From Pseudomonas morbosilactucae (GTDB lineage Bacteria; Pseudomonadota; Gammaproteobacteria; Pseudomonadales; Pseudomonadaceae), in NCBI RefSeq assembly GCF_023241715.1, contig NZ_JALQCW010000090.1, positions 55,997 to 119,996 of the forward strand: a stretch of 64,000 bases of DNA, read 5' to 3'. Each line of letters begins with the position of its first letter. Positions within the stretch are counted from its first letter, which is position 1. Below, piece by piece: positions 45,615 through 54,641 of this stretch. The notes under the pieces are model-generated. The model made no database searches. It had not been told where the DNA came from and saw only the letters and a list, made by a program, of their open reading frames with translations. The translations under genes and the position numbers were made by a program.

Positions 45615-45732
45615 GGGAATCATGAATAGATTGCAGTGTATCTACATCGATGGTCTGCCATGCATTGTTCCAATGGTGAACGCGCAGCCAGTTATGTGGC
45701 CCCGTCTAAGTAAGACAAGGTAAAGAAAGAAC

Positions 45733-46563
45733 ATGGGCAGCATGCATCCCGTACAGGTGATCGCGGTGACCGGCGGCAAAGGTGGCGTCGGCAAGACTAA
45801 CGTGTCAGTGAACTTGTCCCTGGCTCTAGCAGAGCTCGGCCGACGCGTCCTGCTGCTGGATGCCGACCTGGGCCTGGCCAACGTCGATGTCCTGCTGGGC
45901 TTGACCCCCAAACACACCCTGGCCGATGTGATCGAAGGGCGCTGCGAGCTGCGCGACGTATTGCTGCAGGGGCCTGGTGGCATTCGTATCGTTCCGGCTG
46001 CGTCCGGCACCCAGAGCATGGTGCACCTGAGCCCGGCCCAGCATGCCGGCCTGATCCAGGCATTCAGCGACATCGGCGACAACCTCGATGTGCTGGTGAT
46101 CGACACCGCTGCCGGTATTGGTGACTCAGTAGTCAGTTTTGTTCGCGCCGCCCAGGAAGTGTTGCTGGTGGTCTGCGACGAACCCACCTCGATCACTGAC
46201 GCCTACGCCCTGATCAAACTGCTTAACCGCGACTACGGCATGAACCGTTTCCGGGTCCTGGCCAACATGGCCCAGAGCCCTCAGGAAGGTCGCAACCTGT
46301 TCGCCAAATTGACCAAGGTCACGGATCGCTTCCTGGACGTGGCTTTACAATACGTCGGCGCAGTTCCCTACGACGAAAGCGTGCGCAAGGCCGTGCAAAA
46401 GCAGCGTGCGGTCTATGAAGCCTTTCCTCGTTCCAAGTGTGCTCTGGCGTTCAAGGCCATCGCCCAAAAAGTCGATACCTGGCCCCTGCCTGCCAATCCG
46501 CGGGGGCATCTGGAATTTTTTGTCGAGCGGCTTGTGCATCAAACAGCGGGACCGGTTCTATGA
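45733..46563 (+). CDS. fleN: Flagellar number regulator FleN (FlhG, MinD-like ATPase)
   Basis: Product of 276 aa. FleN restricts the cell to the proper flagellar number by antagonising FleQ. The deviant Walker A is TGGKGGVGKTNVSVNLS, with LLLDADLGLANVDVLLG and VIDTAAGIG for the switch regions. A C-terminal amphipathic region follows. ATG 45733 has an A/G-rich AAAGAAAG upstream; ATG 45742 (MHPVQVIAV) is an alternative. The stop overlaps the fliA start (ATGA). Confidence 0.96.
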   Translation: MGSMHPVQVIAVTGGKGGVGKTNVSVNLSLALAELGRRVLLLDADLGLANVDVLLGLTPKHTLADVIEGRCELRDVLLQGPGGIRIVPAASGTQSMVHLSPAQHAGLIQAFSDIGDNLDVLVIDTAAGIGDSVVSFVRAAQEVLLVVCDEPTSITDAYALIKLLNRDYGMNRFRVLANMAQSPQEGRNLFAKLTKVTDRFLDVALQYVGAVPYDESVRKAVQKQRAVYEAFPRSKCALAFKAIAQKVDTWPLPANPRGHLEFFVERLVHQTAGPVL

Positions 46564-47300
46564 CTGCCAGCGGCTATAACCTTTACAAAAAATCGGCGCG
46601 TGACAGCCAGTACGAATTGATCGAGCGCTATGCGCCCCTGGTCAAGCGTATCGCCTACCACCTGCTGGCGCGCTTGCCGGCCAGCGTGCAGGTGGAAGAC
46701 CTGATCCAGGCGGGCATGATCGGCTTGCTCGAAGTGTCGACCAAGTACGACGCCAGCAAGGGCGCGAGTTTCGAGACCTACGCGGGCATCCGTATCCGTG
46801 GCGCGATGCTCGACGAGGTGCGTAAAGGCGATTGGGCACCCCGTTCGGTGCACCGCAATACCCGCATGGTCAGTGACGCGATTCGAGCAATTGAAGCTAA
46901 AACCGGTCGCGACGCTAAAGATCATGAAGTTGCGGCCGAACTTGAATTGAGTCTCGACGATTATTACGGGATTTTGAACGACACCTTGGGCAGCCGCCTG
47001 TTCAGTTTCGACGACCTGTTGCAGGACGGCGAACATGAAGGGCTGCACGAGGATGGCGCCAGTGCTCATCTCGAGCCGTCGCGCGATCTGGAAGATGAAC
47101 GTTTCCAGGCAGCGCTGGCGGATGCGATTGCCAATTTGCCGGAGCGCGAGCGACTGGTGTTGGCGCTGTACTACGACGAAGAGCTGAACCTCAAGGAAAT
47201 CGGTGAGGTCCTGGGGGTCAGCGAATCGCGGGTCAGCCAGTTACACAGCCAGTGCGCGGCCCGCTTGCGGGGGCGTTTGGGGGAGTGGCGAGCGCGCTGA
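46560..47300 (+). CDS. fliA: RNA polymerase sigma factor FliA (sigma28)
   Basis: Product of 246 aa. FliA transcribes the late flagellar genes, here probably fliC, fliS and parP. Region 2 is seen in LVKRIAYHLLARLPASVQVE and GLLEVSTKYDASKGASFETY; region 3 in RKGDWAPRSVHRNTR; region 4 in LNLKEIGEVLGVSESRVSQL. ATG 46560 lies in an ATGA overlap with fleN. It is held inactive by FlgM, which is not encoded in this window. Confidence 0.97.
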   Translation: MTASGYNLYKKSARDSQYELIERYAPLVKRIAYHLLARLPASVQVEDLIQAGMIGLLEVSTKYDASKGASFETYAGIRIRGAMLDEVRKGDWAPRSVHRNTRMVSDAIRAIEAKTGRDAKDHEVAAELELSLDDYYGILNDTLGSRLFSFDDLLQDGEHEGLHEDGASAHLEPSRDLEDERFQAALADAIANLPERERLVLALYYDEELNLKEIGEVLGVSESRVSQLHSQCAARLRGRLGEWRAR

Positions 47301-47304
47301 CAGG

Positions 47305-47360
47305 CAGTGTGGGGACACTGCGAACAAGAGCGGTTGGGCGTCATGCCAGGCCGTTCTTGT
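47305..47360 (+). terminator. Hairpins after fliA
   Basis: CAGTGT-GGGG-ACACTG (47305-47320) is a perfect stem, followed by ACAAGAGCGG (47324-47333) pairing with CCGTTCTTGT (47351-47360) with one G-T pair. No strong T-tract follows. The rest of 47361-47466 upstream of cheY showed no convincing FliA site. Confidence 0.45.
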
Positions 47361-47466
47361 GTTGGGTGCTTCATGCAGTCGTTGAGTGTTACGCCGTATT
47401 GATTGAATGGCGCGTTCAGGTGCTGGGCGCGTTTAAGACTGCTTGGAGGTCGAATTGGACAAGAAC

Positions 47467-47838
47467 ATGAAAATCCTCATCGTTGATGACTTCTCAACGA
47501 TGCGGCGGATCATTAAGAACCTGTTGCGTGATCTGGGTTTCACCAACACGGTCGAGGCTGACGATGGCACTACCGCTATCCCGGTCCTCAACAGCGGCAG
47601 CATCGACTTTCTGGTAACGGACTGGAACATGCCCGGCATGACCGGTATAGACCTGCTGCGCCACGTGCGCGCCGATGAAAAACTCAAGCACCTGCCGGTG
47701 CTGATGGTGACCGCTGAAGCCAAGCGCGAACAGATCATTGAAGCTGCCCAGGCCGGTGTAAACGGCTATGTGGTCAAACCATTCACGGCCCAGGCGTTGA
47801 AAGAGAAGATCGAAAAAATCTTCGAACGCATCGGTTGA
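47467..47838 (+). CDS. cheY: Chemotaxis response regulator CheY
   Basis: Product of 123 aa, a single receiver domain. Asp52 in FLVTDWNMPG is the phosphorylation site; DD at 7-8, the Thr in MVTAEAK and the Lys in VVKPF complete the active site. CheY-P binds the FliM N-terminus to change rotation. ATG 47467 gives the standard MKILIVDDFSTMRR start. A TTG at 47455 has GGAGG at ideal distance and would add four residues (MDKN), so translation may start there. Confidence 0.95.
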   Translation: MKILIVDDFSTMRRIIKNLLRDLGFTNTVEADDGTTAIPVLNSGSIDFLVTDWNMPGMTGIDLLRHVRADEKLKHLPVLMVTAEAKREQIIEAAQAGVNGYVVKPFTAQALKEKIEKIFERIG

Positions 47839-47860
47839 TGAATTCCGCCACGGGGGAGCT

Positions 47861-48649
47861 ATGGAGCATAACGAATCTTCATTGGGCGATTTTGAATCGA
47901 CCCTGAAAAAACATGCCCGCGAACTGGTCGAGAGCCTTGAAAAAGGCAAGTTCGGCGACGCTGTGCAACTGATCCATGAGCTCAACCAGACCCGTGACCG
48001 CGGCCTGTACCAGGAAGTCGGCAAGCTCACCCGCGAGCTGCATAGCGCGATCGTCAATTTTCAGATTGACCCGCACATGCCGCAAGCCGAGGAAGTCTCA
48101 CAGATCACGGATGCCACCGAGCGCCTGTCCTATGTGGTCAGGCTGACTGAGGCTGCGGCCAACCGCACCATGGACCTGGTCGAAAGCAGCACCCCGTTGG
48201 TCAACAGCCTGAGCACTGATGCCCAGGCCTTGAGCACCGACTGGGGACGCTTTATGCGGCGCGAGGTCGGTGCTGAAGAGTTTCGCGAACTGGCCCGCCG
48301 AGTCGACGGTTTCCTGTCGCGCAGCGCAGAGGAAACCCGCACCGTCTCTGGCCACCTCAACGACATTCTGCTGGCGCAGGATTATCAGGACCTCACGGGC
48401 CAGGTGATCAAGCGCGTGACCCAATTGGTCACGGAAGTCGAAAGCAACTTGCTCAAACTGGTGCTCATGGCCAGTCAGGTCGACCGTTTTGCCGGTATCG
48501 AACACGACCGCGAATCGATGCTTGCGGAAAAAGATCCGCAAAAACATCTCGCCAAGGGTGAAGGTCCGCAGATTCATGCCGATAAACGGGAAGACGTTGT
48601 GTCCGGTCAGGACGATGTAGACGATTTGCTTTCCAGCCTTGGATTCTAG
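47861..48649 (+). CDS. cheZ: CheY-P phosphatase CheZ
   Basis: Product of 262 aa, largely helical hairpin. The catalytic region is LAQDYQDLTGQVIKRV, with the Gln that positions water. The C-terminal CheY-binding tail is DDVDDLLSSLGF, the standard CheZ end. It lies 22 bases after cheY and 12 before cheA. Confidence 0.96.
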   Translation: MEHNESSLGDFESTLKKHARELVESLEKGKFGDAVQLIHELNQTRDRGLYQEVGKLTRELHSAIVNFQIDPHMPQAEEVSQITDATERLSYVVRLTEAAANRTMDLVESSTPLVNSLSTDAQALSTDWGRFMRREVGAEEFRELARRVDGFLSRSAEETRTVSGHLNDILLAQDYQDLTGQVIKRVTQLVTEVESNLLKLVLMASQVDRFAGIEHDRESMLAEKDPQKHLAKGEGPQIHADKREDVVSGQDDVDDLLSSLGF

Positions 48650-48661
48650 GAGCACCCATTA

Positions 48662-50938
48662 ATGAGCTTCGGCGCCGATGAAGAGATCCTTCAGGATTTC
48701 CTGGTTGAGGCCGGCGAGATTCTAGAGCAACTGTCCGAACAACTGGTCGAGCTGGAAAGCCGCCCGGATGATGCGGACTTGCTCAATGCAATTTTTCGCG
48801 GTTTTCACACTGTAAAAGGGGGCGCCGGCTTCCTCCAGCTCAATGAGCTGGTGGAGTGCTGCCACATCGCCGAGAACGTCTTCGACATCCTGCGTAAGGG
48901 TGAGCGTCGTGTCGACTCGGAATTGATGGATGTGGTGCTCGAAGCGCTGGACGCGGTCAATGGCATGTTCAGCCAGGTCCGCGAACGCACCGAGATCACC
49001 GCCGCGACACCGGAATTGCTTGCAGCCCTGGCCCGTCTGGCCGAGCCTGCCGGCGCTGAACCCGAGCCGGTCGCTGCCGTGGTCGAGGAAAGCGTCGAGC
49101 CCGTCGCCGAGAGCGAATCGGGCGATATCACCGATAACGAATTCGAACTGCTGCTGGACTCCCTGAACACCGCCAAAGCCGAGGCTGCGGCCCCGGCGGC
49201 AGTGGCACCGGCTGCGGGTGGCGACGCCGCCAGCGACGAAATCACCGATGCCGAGTTCGAGTCCCTGTTGGATCAGTTGCACGGGAAAGGCCAGTTCGCG
49301 CCGGACGCCGTGGTCATGGCCAGCGAGTCGCCCGCTCCGGGCGCGAAACCGGCCGGTGACGAAATCACTGACGACGAATTCGAAGCGCTGCTGGACCAGT
49401 TGCACGGCAAGGGCAACTTTGCCGTCGAAGCCCTCGACTCCGCAGTGGCTTCGGTGCCGGCTGCGGCCGCACCTACAGCGGCAGCCGCGGGCGGCGACCT
49501 GATCAGCGATCACGAATTCGAAGCGTTGCTCGATGAGCTGCACGGTAAAGGCAAGTTCACCGAAGTGGCCGGCGCGACCGGCGCTGTCGCGTCCACCCAG
49601 GCACCGGCGGCTGTTGTCAGCGCACCGGCAGCCGTGGCCAAGCCAGAAGCGAAGAAACCCGAGCCCAAGGCAGAACCCGCCAAGCCAGCGGCAGCCGTTG
49701 CACCTGCTGCCGCTCCGGCGCCAGCCCGTGCAGCCGCAGCACCACCGCCGGAAAAACCTGCCAGCGAAGCTGAAACCACTGTACGTGTCGATACGGCGCG
49801 GCTCGACGAGATCATGAACATGGTCGGCGAGCTGGTGCTGGTGCGTAACCGTCTGGTGCGCCTGGGCCTCAACAGTGGCGACGAAGCCATGTCCAAGGCG
49901 GTGTCGAACCTGGACGTGGTGACCGCTGACTTGCAGACCGCGGTGATGAAGACCCGGATGCAGCCGATCAAGAAAGTCTTTGGCCGCTTCCCACGTCTGG
50001 TTCGTGACTTGGCGCGGCAACTGAAGAAAGAGATCAACCTGGAGCTGGTCGGTGAAGAAACCGACCTCGACAAGAACCTTGTCGAGGCCCTGGCCGACCC
50101 GCTGGTCCACTTGGTGCGCAACGCGGTCGACCATGGTATCGAGTCGCCGGAAGAGCGCGAAGCGTCGGGCAAGGCCCGGGGCGGCAAAGTGGTGCTGGCA
50201 GCCGAACAGGAAGGCGACCACATCCTGCTGTCGATTTCCGATGACGGCAAAGGCATGGACCCCAATGTCCTGCGTTCCATCGCGGTCAAGCGCGGTGTGA
50301 TGGACAAGGACGCCGCCGACCGTTTGAGCGACACCGAGTGCTACAACCTGATCTTCGCCCCGGGCTTCTCGACCAAGACCGAGATTTCCGACGTGTCCGG
50401 GCGTGGCGTGGGCATGGACGTGGTGAAAACCAAGATTTCCCAGCTCAACGGTTCGATCAACATCTACTCGACCAAGGGCCAGGGCTCGAAGATCGTCATC
50501 AAGGTGCCGTTGACCTTGGCGATCATGCCGACCCTGATGGTCATGCTGGGCAACCAGGCTTTTGCCTTCCCGCTGGTCAACGTCAACGAGATCTTCCACC
50601 TCGACCTGTCGCGCACCAACGTGGTCGACGGTCAGGAAGTGGTCATCGTCCGCGACAAGGCGTTGCCGCTGTTCTACCTCAAGCGCTGGCTGGTCAGCTC
50701 CGCCGCTCATGAAGAGCAGCGCGAAGGCCACGTGGTGATCCTTTCGGTGGGCACTCAGCGGATCGGCTTCGTCGTCGATCAGTTGGTGGGCCAGGAAGAA
50801 GTGGTCATCAAGCCATTGGGCAAAATGCTCCAGGGAACCCCGGGCATGTCCGGCGCCACCATCACCGGTGACGGCCGCATCGCCTTGATTCTTGATGTTC
50901 CGAGCATGCTCAAGCGTTACGCCGCACGGCGTATTTGA
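48662..50938 (+). CDS. cheA: Chemotaxis sensor kinase CheA with a repeat-bearing linker
   Basis: Product of 758 aa. P1 (Hpt) domain with His49 in FRGFHTVKGGAGF. A long Ala/Pro/Glu-rich linker (about 130-370) replaces a standard P2 and carries four repeats of the pattern D/G-x-I-T/S-D-x-E-F-E-x-L-L-D-x-L at residues 153-174, 191-212, 232-253 and 278-299. P3 starts near TARLDEIMNMVGELVLVRNR. P4 has HLVRNAVDHGIESPEER, DDGKGMD and GRGVGMDVV. P5 (CheW-like) ends the protein. It phosphorylates CheY and CheB at polar arrays. Confidence 0.96.
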   Translation: MSFGADEEILQDFLVEAGEILEQLSEQLVELESRPDDADLLNAIFRGFHTVKGGAGFLQLNELVECCHIAENVFDILRKGERRVDSELMDVVLEALDAVNGMFSQVRERTEITAATPELLAALARLAEPAGAEPEPVAAVVEESVEPVAESESGDITDNEFELLLDSLNTAKAEAAAPAAVAPAAGGDAASDEITDAEFESLLDQLHGKGQFAPDAVVMASESPAPGAKPAGDEITDDEFEALLDQLHGKGNFAVEALDSAVASVPAAAAPTAAAAGGDLISDHEFEALLDELHGKGKFTEVAGATGAVASTQAPAAVVSAPAAVAKPEAKKPEPKAEPAKPAAAVAPAAAPAPARAAAAPPPEKPASEAETTVRVDTARLDEIMNMVGELVLVRNRLVRLGLNSGDEAMSKAVSNLDVVTADLQTAVMKTRMQPIKKVFGRFPRLVRDLARQLKKEINLELVGEETDLDKNLVEALADPLVHLVRNAVDHGIESPEEREASGKARGGKVVLAAEQEGDHILLSISDDGKGMDPNVLRSIAVKRGVMDKDAADRLSDTECYNLIFAPGFSTKTEISDVSGRGVGMDVVKTKISQLNGSINIYSTKGQGSKIVIKVPLTLAIMPTLMVMLGNQAFAFPLVNVNEIFHLDLSRTNVVDGQEVVIVRDKALPLFYLKRWLVSSAAHEEQREGHVVILSVGTQRIGFVVDQLVGQEEVVIKPLGKMLQGTPGMSGATITGDGRIALILDVPSMLKRYAARRI
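49118..49558 (+). repeat. Four tandem FliM-like motifs in the CheA linker
   Basis: Units at 49118-49183, 49232-49297, 49355-49420 and 49493-49558, in frame. The last three share EFExLLDxLHGKGxF; the first is diverged (EFELLLDSLNTAK). The core E-F-E-A-L-L resembles the E-I-D-A-L-L CheY-binding motif at the FliM N-terminus (37001-37969). Confidence 0.8.
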
Positions 50939-50983
50939 TTTACGGCGGCGGGGCGATCTGTCTCGCCGCCTAATGGAGTGTTT

Positions 50984-52120
50984 ATGGCAGTCAAAGTCCT
51001 GGTGGTGGATGATTCGGGGTTTTTCCGCCGCCGCGTCTCGGAAATTCTTTCAGCGGATTCGAATATCCAGGTCGTCGGTACGGCGACCAACGGTAAAGAG
51101 GCGATCGATCAGGCCCTGGCCCTCAAGCCGGACGTGATCACCATGGACTACGAGATGCCGATGATGGATGGCATCACGGCGGTGCGGCATATCATGCAGC
51201 GCTGCCCGACTCCGGTATTGATGTTCTCTTCCCTGACCCACGAAGGCGCGCGAGTCACCCTCGATGCGTTGGACGCCGGGGCGGTGGACTTTCTGCCGAA
51301 GAATTTCGAAGACATCTCGCGCAATCCCGAGAAGGTCAAGCAGTTGCTGTGCGAGAAGGTTCACAGCATCTCCCGCAGTAACCGTCGTTTCAGCAGCTAC
51401 AGCGCCCCGGCACCTGTGGCCGCTCCTGCTCCCGCGCCGACTCCAGCCGCATCGAGCACCAGCAGTTTTGGCAGCAGTGCGCCTGTACGTCCGGCACCCG
51501 CTCCAGCCCCGGCGCCTGCCCGTGCTGCCGTTGGTTCGTCGTCCGTGCCCAAGCGCAAGGCCTACAAGCTGGTGGCGATTGGTACCTCCACCGGTGGCCC
51601 TGTGGCCTTGCAGCGGGTCCTGACCCAACTGCCGGCCAACTTCCCCGCGCCCATCGTACTGATCCAGCACATGCCGGCGGCCTTTACCAAGGCCTTTGCC
51701 GAGCGTCTGGACAAGCTGTGCCGCATCAGCGTCAAGGAAGCCGAGGATGGTGACATCCTGCGTCCGGGCCTGGCGCTGTTGGCCCCTGGTGGCAAGCAGA
51801 TGATGATCGATGGCCGCGGTGCGGTGAAAATCCTCCCGGGCGATGAGCGTCTGAACTACAAGCCGTGCGTGGACATCACCTTCGGTTCCGCGGCCAAGTC
51901 CTACGGCGACAAAGTTCTGGCGGTGGTTCTCACCGGCATGGGCGCCGACGGTCGTGAAGGCGCGCGCCTGCTCAAGCAGGGCGGCAGCGCGGTCTGGGCT
52001 CAGGATGAAGCCAGCTGCGTGATCTACGGCATGCCGATGGCAATCGTCAAAGCGGACCTGGCAGACGCCGTGTACGGCCTGGACGATATCGGCAAGCACC
52101 TGGTCGAGGCCTGTCTCTGA
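50984..52120 (+). CDS. cheB: Chemotaxis protein-glutamate methylesterase CheB
   Basis: Product of 378 aa. Receiver domain with Asp55 in VITMDYEMPMMDG, then an Ala/Pro/Ser linker (about 145-185), then the methylesterase with catalytic Ser in IGTSTGGPVAL, His in LIQHMPAAFT and Asp in GMGADGREG. It demethylates chemoreceptors. ATG 50984 follows TGGAGTG. The stop overlaps the motC start by one base (TGATG). No cheR is nearby, as usual for this Pseudomonas cluster. Confidence 0.97.
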   Translation: MAVKVLVVDDSGFFRRRVSEILSADSNIQVVGTATNGKEAIDQALALKPDVITMDYEMPMMDGITAVRHIMQRCPTPVLMFSSLTHEGARVTLDALDAGAVDFLPKNFEDISRNPEKVKQLLCEKVHSISRSNRRFSSYSAPAPVAAPAPAPTPAASSTSSFGSSAPVRPAPAPAPAPARAAVGSSSVPKRKAYKLVAIGTSTGGPVALQRVLTQLPANFPAPIVLIQHMPAAFTKAFAERLDKLCRISVKEAEDGDILRPGLALLAPGGKQMMIDGRGAVKILPGDERLNYKPCVDITFGSAAKSYGDKVLAVVLTGMGADGREGARLLKQGGSAVWAQDEASCVIYGMPMAIVKADLADAVYGLDDIGKHLVEACL

Positions 52121-52860
52121 TGGATGTGCTCAGCCTTATCGGGATCATCATGGCGTTCGTCGCCATCATCGGTGGCAACTACCTGGAAGGTGGGCACCTG
52201 TCGGCCCTGGCCAACGGTCCGGCGGCGCTGATCGTGCTTGGCGGCACCATTGGCGCGGCGTTGTTGCAGTCGCCCCTGAGCGCGTTCAAACGGGCGATGC
52301 AGATCGTGGTGTGGATCCTGTTTCCGCCGCGTGTCGACCTGCCAGGTGGCATCGATCGGGTGGTGAACTGGAGCCTGACCGCCCGCAAGGAAGGCCTGCT
52401 GGGCCTGGAAGGCGTGGCGGATGCCGAGCCTGACAACTACTCGCGCAAAGGCCTGCAGTTGCTGGTGGACGGGGCCGAACCCGAAGCCATCCGCAGCATC
52501 CTGGAAGTGGACTTCTACACCCAGGAAAGCCGTGATATCGAAGCGGCCAAAGTCTTTGAAAGCATGGGCGGCTACGCGCCGACCATCGGCATCATCGGTG
52601 CGGTCATGGGCCTGATCCATGTCATGGGCAACCTGGCCGATCCGTCGCAACTGGGCAGCGGTATTGCCGTGGCCTTTGTCGCCACCATCTACGGCGTGGC
52701 CAGTGCCAACCTGGTGCTGCTGCCGGTGGCCGCCAAGCTCAAGTCGATTGCCCTGCGCCAGTCCCGTTACCGGGAAATGCTGCTCGAAGGTATTTTGTCG
52801 ATCGCCGAAGGTGAGAACCCTCGTTCCATCGAGTTGAAGCTGCAAGGCTTCATGGATTGA
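52120..52860 (+). CDS. motC: Flagellar stator protein MotC (MotA family)
   Basis: Product of 246 aa with four membrane helices (start VLSLIGIIMAFVAIIGG; SMGGYAPTIGIIGAVMGLIH; IAVAFVATIYGVASANLVLL). It forms the second proton-driven stator with MotD, important for swarming in P. aeruginosa. The cytoplasmic loop with charged residues that face FliG is present. The start overlaps the cheB stop; motD follows after 15 bases. Confidence 0.95.
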   Translation: MDVLSLIGIIMAFVAIIGGNYLEGGHLSALANGPAALIVLGGTIGAALLQSPLSAFKRAMQIVVWILFPPRVDLPGGIDRVVNWSLTARKEGLLGLEGVADAEPDNYSRKGLQLLVDGAEPEAIRSILEVDFYTQESRDIEAAKVFESMGGYAPTIGIIGAVMGLIHVMGNLADPSQLGSGIAVAFVATIYGVASANLVLLPVAAKLKSIALRQSRYREMLLEGILSIAEGENPRSIELKLQGFMD

Positions 52861-52875
52861 TGGGGAGAATGAACC

Positions 52876-53760
52876 ATGGCTCGTCGTCGCCAACCTGAAG
52901 AACACGTCAATCACGAACGCTGGCTGGTGTCCTACGCGGACTTCATCACCTTGCTGTTCGCATTTTTCGTGGTCATGTACTCCATCTCCTCGATCAACGA
53001 GGGCAAGTACAAGGTGATCTCCGAGGCGCTGATCGGCGTGTTCACCGATTCGGATCGGGCCCTGAAGCCGATCCCCATCGGTGACGAGCGGCCGAAGACC
53101 GTGACCCCGGCCAAACCCCTGGTCAAGGACAGCGACGAGACCGATGCCGGCATCGCCGGCGCCAGCGACCCGCTCAAGAGCATCGCCGATGACATCAGCG
53201 CGGCTTTTGGCGACCTCATCAGTTCCAACCAGATGACCGTGCGTGGCAACGAGTTGTGGGTCGAGATCGAACTCAACTCCAGCCTGTTGTTCGGCAGCGG
53301 CGATGCCATGCCCAGTGACTTGGCGTTCAACATCATCGACAAGGTGGCGAAGGTCCTGAAGCCTTTCGACAACCCGGTCCACGTCGAAGGCTTTACCGAC
53401 AATCAGCCGATCCAGACGGCCCAGTACCCGACCAACTGGGAGCTGTCCTCGGCCCGTTCGGCGAGCATCGTGCGCATGCTGGCGATGCAGGGTGTGAACC
53501 CGGCGCGCATGGCTTCCGTGGGTTACGGCGAGTTCCAGCCAGTGGCTAACAACGCGACGGCCGAAGGCCGTGCGCGCAATCGCCGGGTGGTACTGGTGGT
53601 CTCGCGCAACCTCGACGTGCGTCGCAGCCTGACCGGTACCGGTACGGCCAATGCGACCCCCGACGCGGCGTTGCGACGTGCTGGCACACAAACTGCACCA
53701 ACCCCCGTCAAGACGCCGGTGCCGGGGAGTGCCGTCAATTCTCCGTCACCCGCTTTATAA
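52876..53760 (+). CDS. motD: Flagellar stator protein MotD (MotB family)
   Basis: Product of 294 aa. Asp22 in VSYADFITLLFAFFVVMYS is the proton-carrying residue in the single membrane helix. The periplasmic OmpA-like peptidoglycan-binding domain contains VHVEGFTDNQPIQ and LSSARSASIVRMLAMQGVNP, then RARNRRVVLVV. A Thr/Pro-rich C-terminal tail follows. It anchors the MotC stator to the cell wall. Confidence 0.95.
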   Translation: MARRRQPEEHVNHERWLVSYADFITLLFAFFVVMYSISSINEGKYKVISEALIGVFTDSDRALKPIPIGDERPKTVTPAKPLVKDSDETDAGIAGASDPLKSIADDISAAFGDLISSNQMTVRGNELWVEIELNSSLLFGSGDAMPSDLAFNIIDKVAKVLKPFDNPVHVEGFTDNQPIQTAQYPTNWELSSARSASIVRMLAMQGVNPARMASVGYGEFQPVANNATAEGRARNRRVVLVVSRNLDVRRSLTGTGTANATPDAALRRAGTQTAPTPVKTPVPGSAVNSPSPAL

Positions 53761-53811
53761 CTGAGCGCTATTTCTCGGCAGGCTCTGCGCCTGCCGGGAG
53801 GAACAATTCCA

Positions 53812-54600
53812 ATGAGAGTCTGGGCAGTCGCCAATCAAAAGGGTGGTGTTGGTAAAACCACCAGTTCCATCGCTTTAGCCGGTTTGCTGGCTGAGGCGGG
53901 CAAGCGCGTGGTCATGGTCGACCTTGACCCCCACGGCTCCATGACCAGTTATTTTGGCTATGACCCCGACAGCCTTGAACACAGTTGCTACGACTTGTTC
54001 CTGCATCGCGGCAGCGTACCCCAGGACCTGCCGGGGCAGTTGCTGCTGTCCACCAGCGACGAACGTATTTCCCTGTTGCCCTCCAGCACGGCCCTGGCAA
54101 CCCTGGAGCGTCAGTCGCCCGGCCAGAGCGGCTTGGGCCTGGTGATCGCCAAGAGCCTGGCGCAGTTGTGGCAGGACTTCGATTACGCCGTGATCGACAG
54201 CCCGCCGTTGCTGGGCGTGCTGATGGTCAATGCCTTGGCGGCCAGCCAGCAGTTGGTGATCCCGGTGCAGACCGAGCACTTGGCGGTCAAGGGCCTGGAG
54301 CGCATGGTCAACACCCTGGCAATGATCAACCGCTCGCGTAAACAACCGCTGCCATTCAGCATCGTGCCCACCCTGTTCGACCGGCGGACCCAGGCGTCCC
54401 TGGGTACCCTGCGGGTGTTGCGCGACAAGTTTCCCGATGAGATCTGGCAGGGCTACATCCCGGTGGACACGCGCCTGCGGGATGCCAGCCGAGCTGGCCT
54501 CACGCCTTCGCAGTTCGACGGCAAGAGCCGCGGCATCCTGGCTTACCGCGCCTTGCTCAAACACCTGCTGGCCCAGCAGCTTGTGGCGCAGGTGGCCTGA
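53812..54600 (+). CDS. parC: ParA-like ATPase ParC, polar positioning of chemosensory arrays
   Basis: Product of 262 aa. The deviant Walker A is NQKGGVGKTTSSIALA (about 8-23), with VVMVDLDPHGSMTS and VIDSPPLLGVLMVNAL. ParC proteins in Vibrio and Pseudomonas place chemosensory arrays at the old pole, working with ParP. Location in the che operon before parP fits. No parB or parS is nearby, so plasmid-type partition is unlikely. Confidence 0.92.
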   Translation: MRVWAVANQKGGVGKTTSSIALAGLLAEAGKRVVMVDLDPHGSMTSYFGYDPDSLEHSCYDLFLHRGSVPQDLPGQLLLSTSDERISLLPSSTALATLERQSPGQSGLGLVIAKSLAQLWQDFDYAVIDSPPLLGVLMVNALAASQQLVIPVQTEHLAVKGLERMVNTLAMINRSRKQPLPFSIVPTLFDRRTQASLGTLRVLRDKFPDEIWQGYIPVDTRLRDASRAGLTPSQFDGKSRGILAYRALLKHLLAQQLVAQVA

Positions 54601-54613
54601 CGTGGTTCTTCAC

Positions 54614-54641
54614 TCAAGTCTGTTGGTGCTCGTGCCGATAA
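54614..54641 (+). promoter_or_regulatory. FliA (sigma28) promoter of parP
   Basis: TCAAGTCT, 12 bases, then GCCGATAA, a perfect match to the sigma28 -10. The expected start site (about 54648) falls inside the left arm of the terminator hairpin at 54642-54671. Confidence 0.75.

Noticed and set aside
47361..47466. FliA promoter expected before cheY
   Set aside because: Only GCCGTATT resembles a -10 and no matching -35 was found; cheY may be read from fliA or from an unrecognised promoter.
48722..50731. 669-codon minus-strand frame opposite cheA
   Set aside because: A shadow of the cheA codons; no recognisable domain, and its sequence just mirrors the cheA repeats.
53812..54600. Plasmid or integrative element partition gene
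   Set aside because: The ParA-like protein lies in a che operon before parP and has no parB or parS nearby; it fits ParC.
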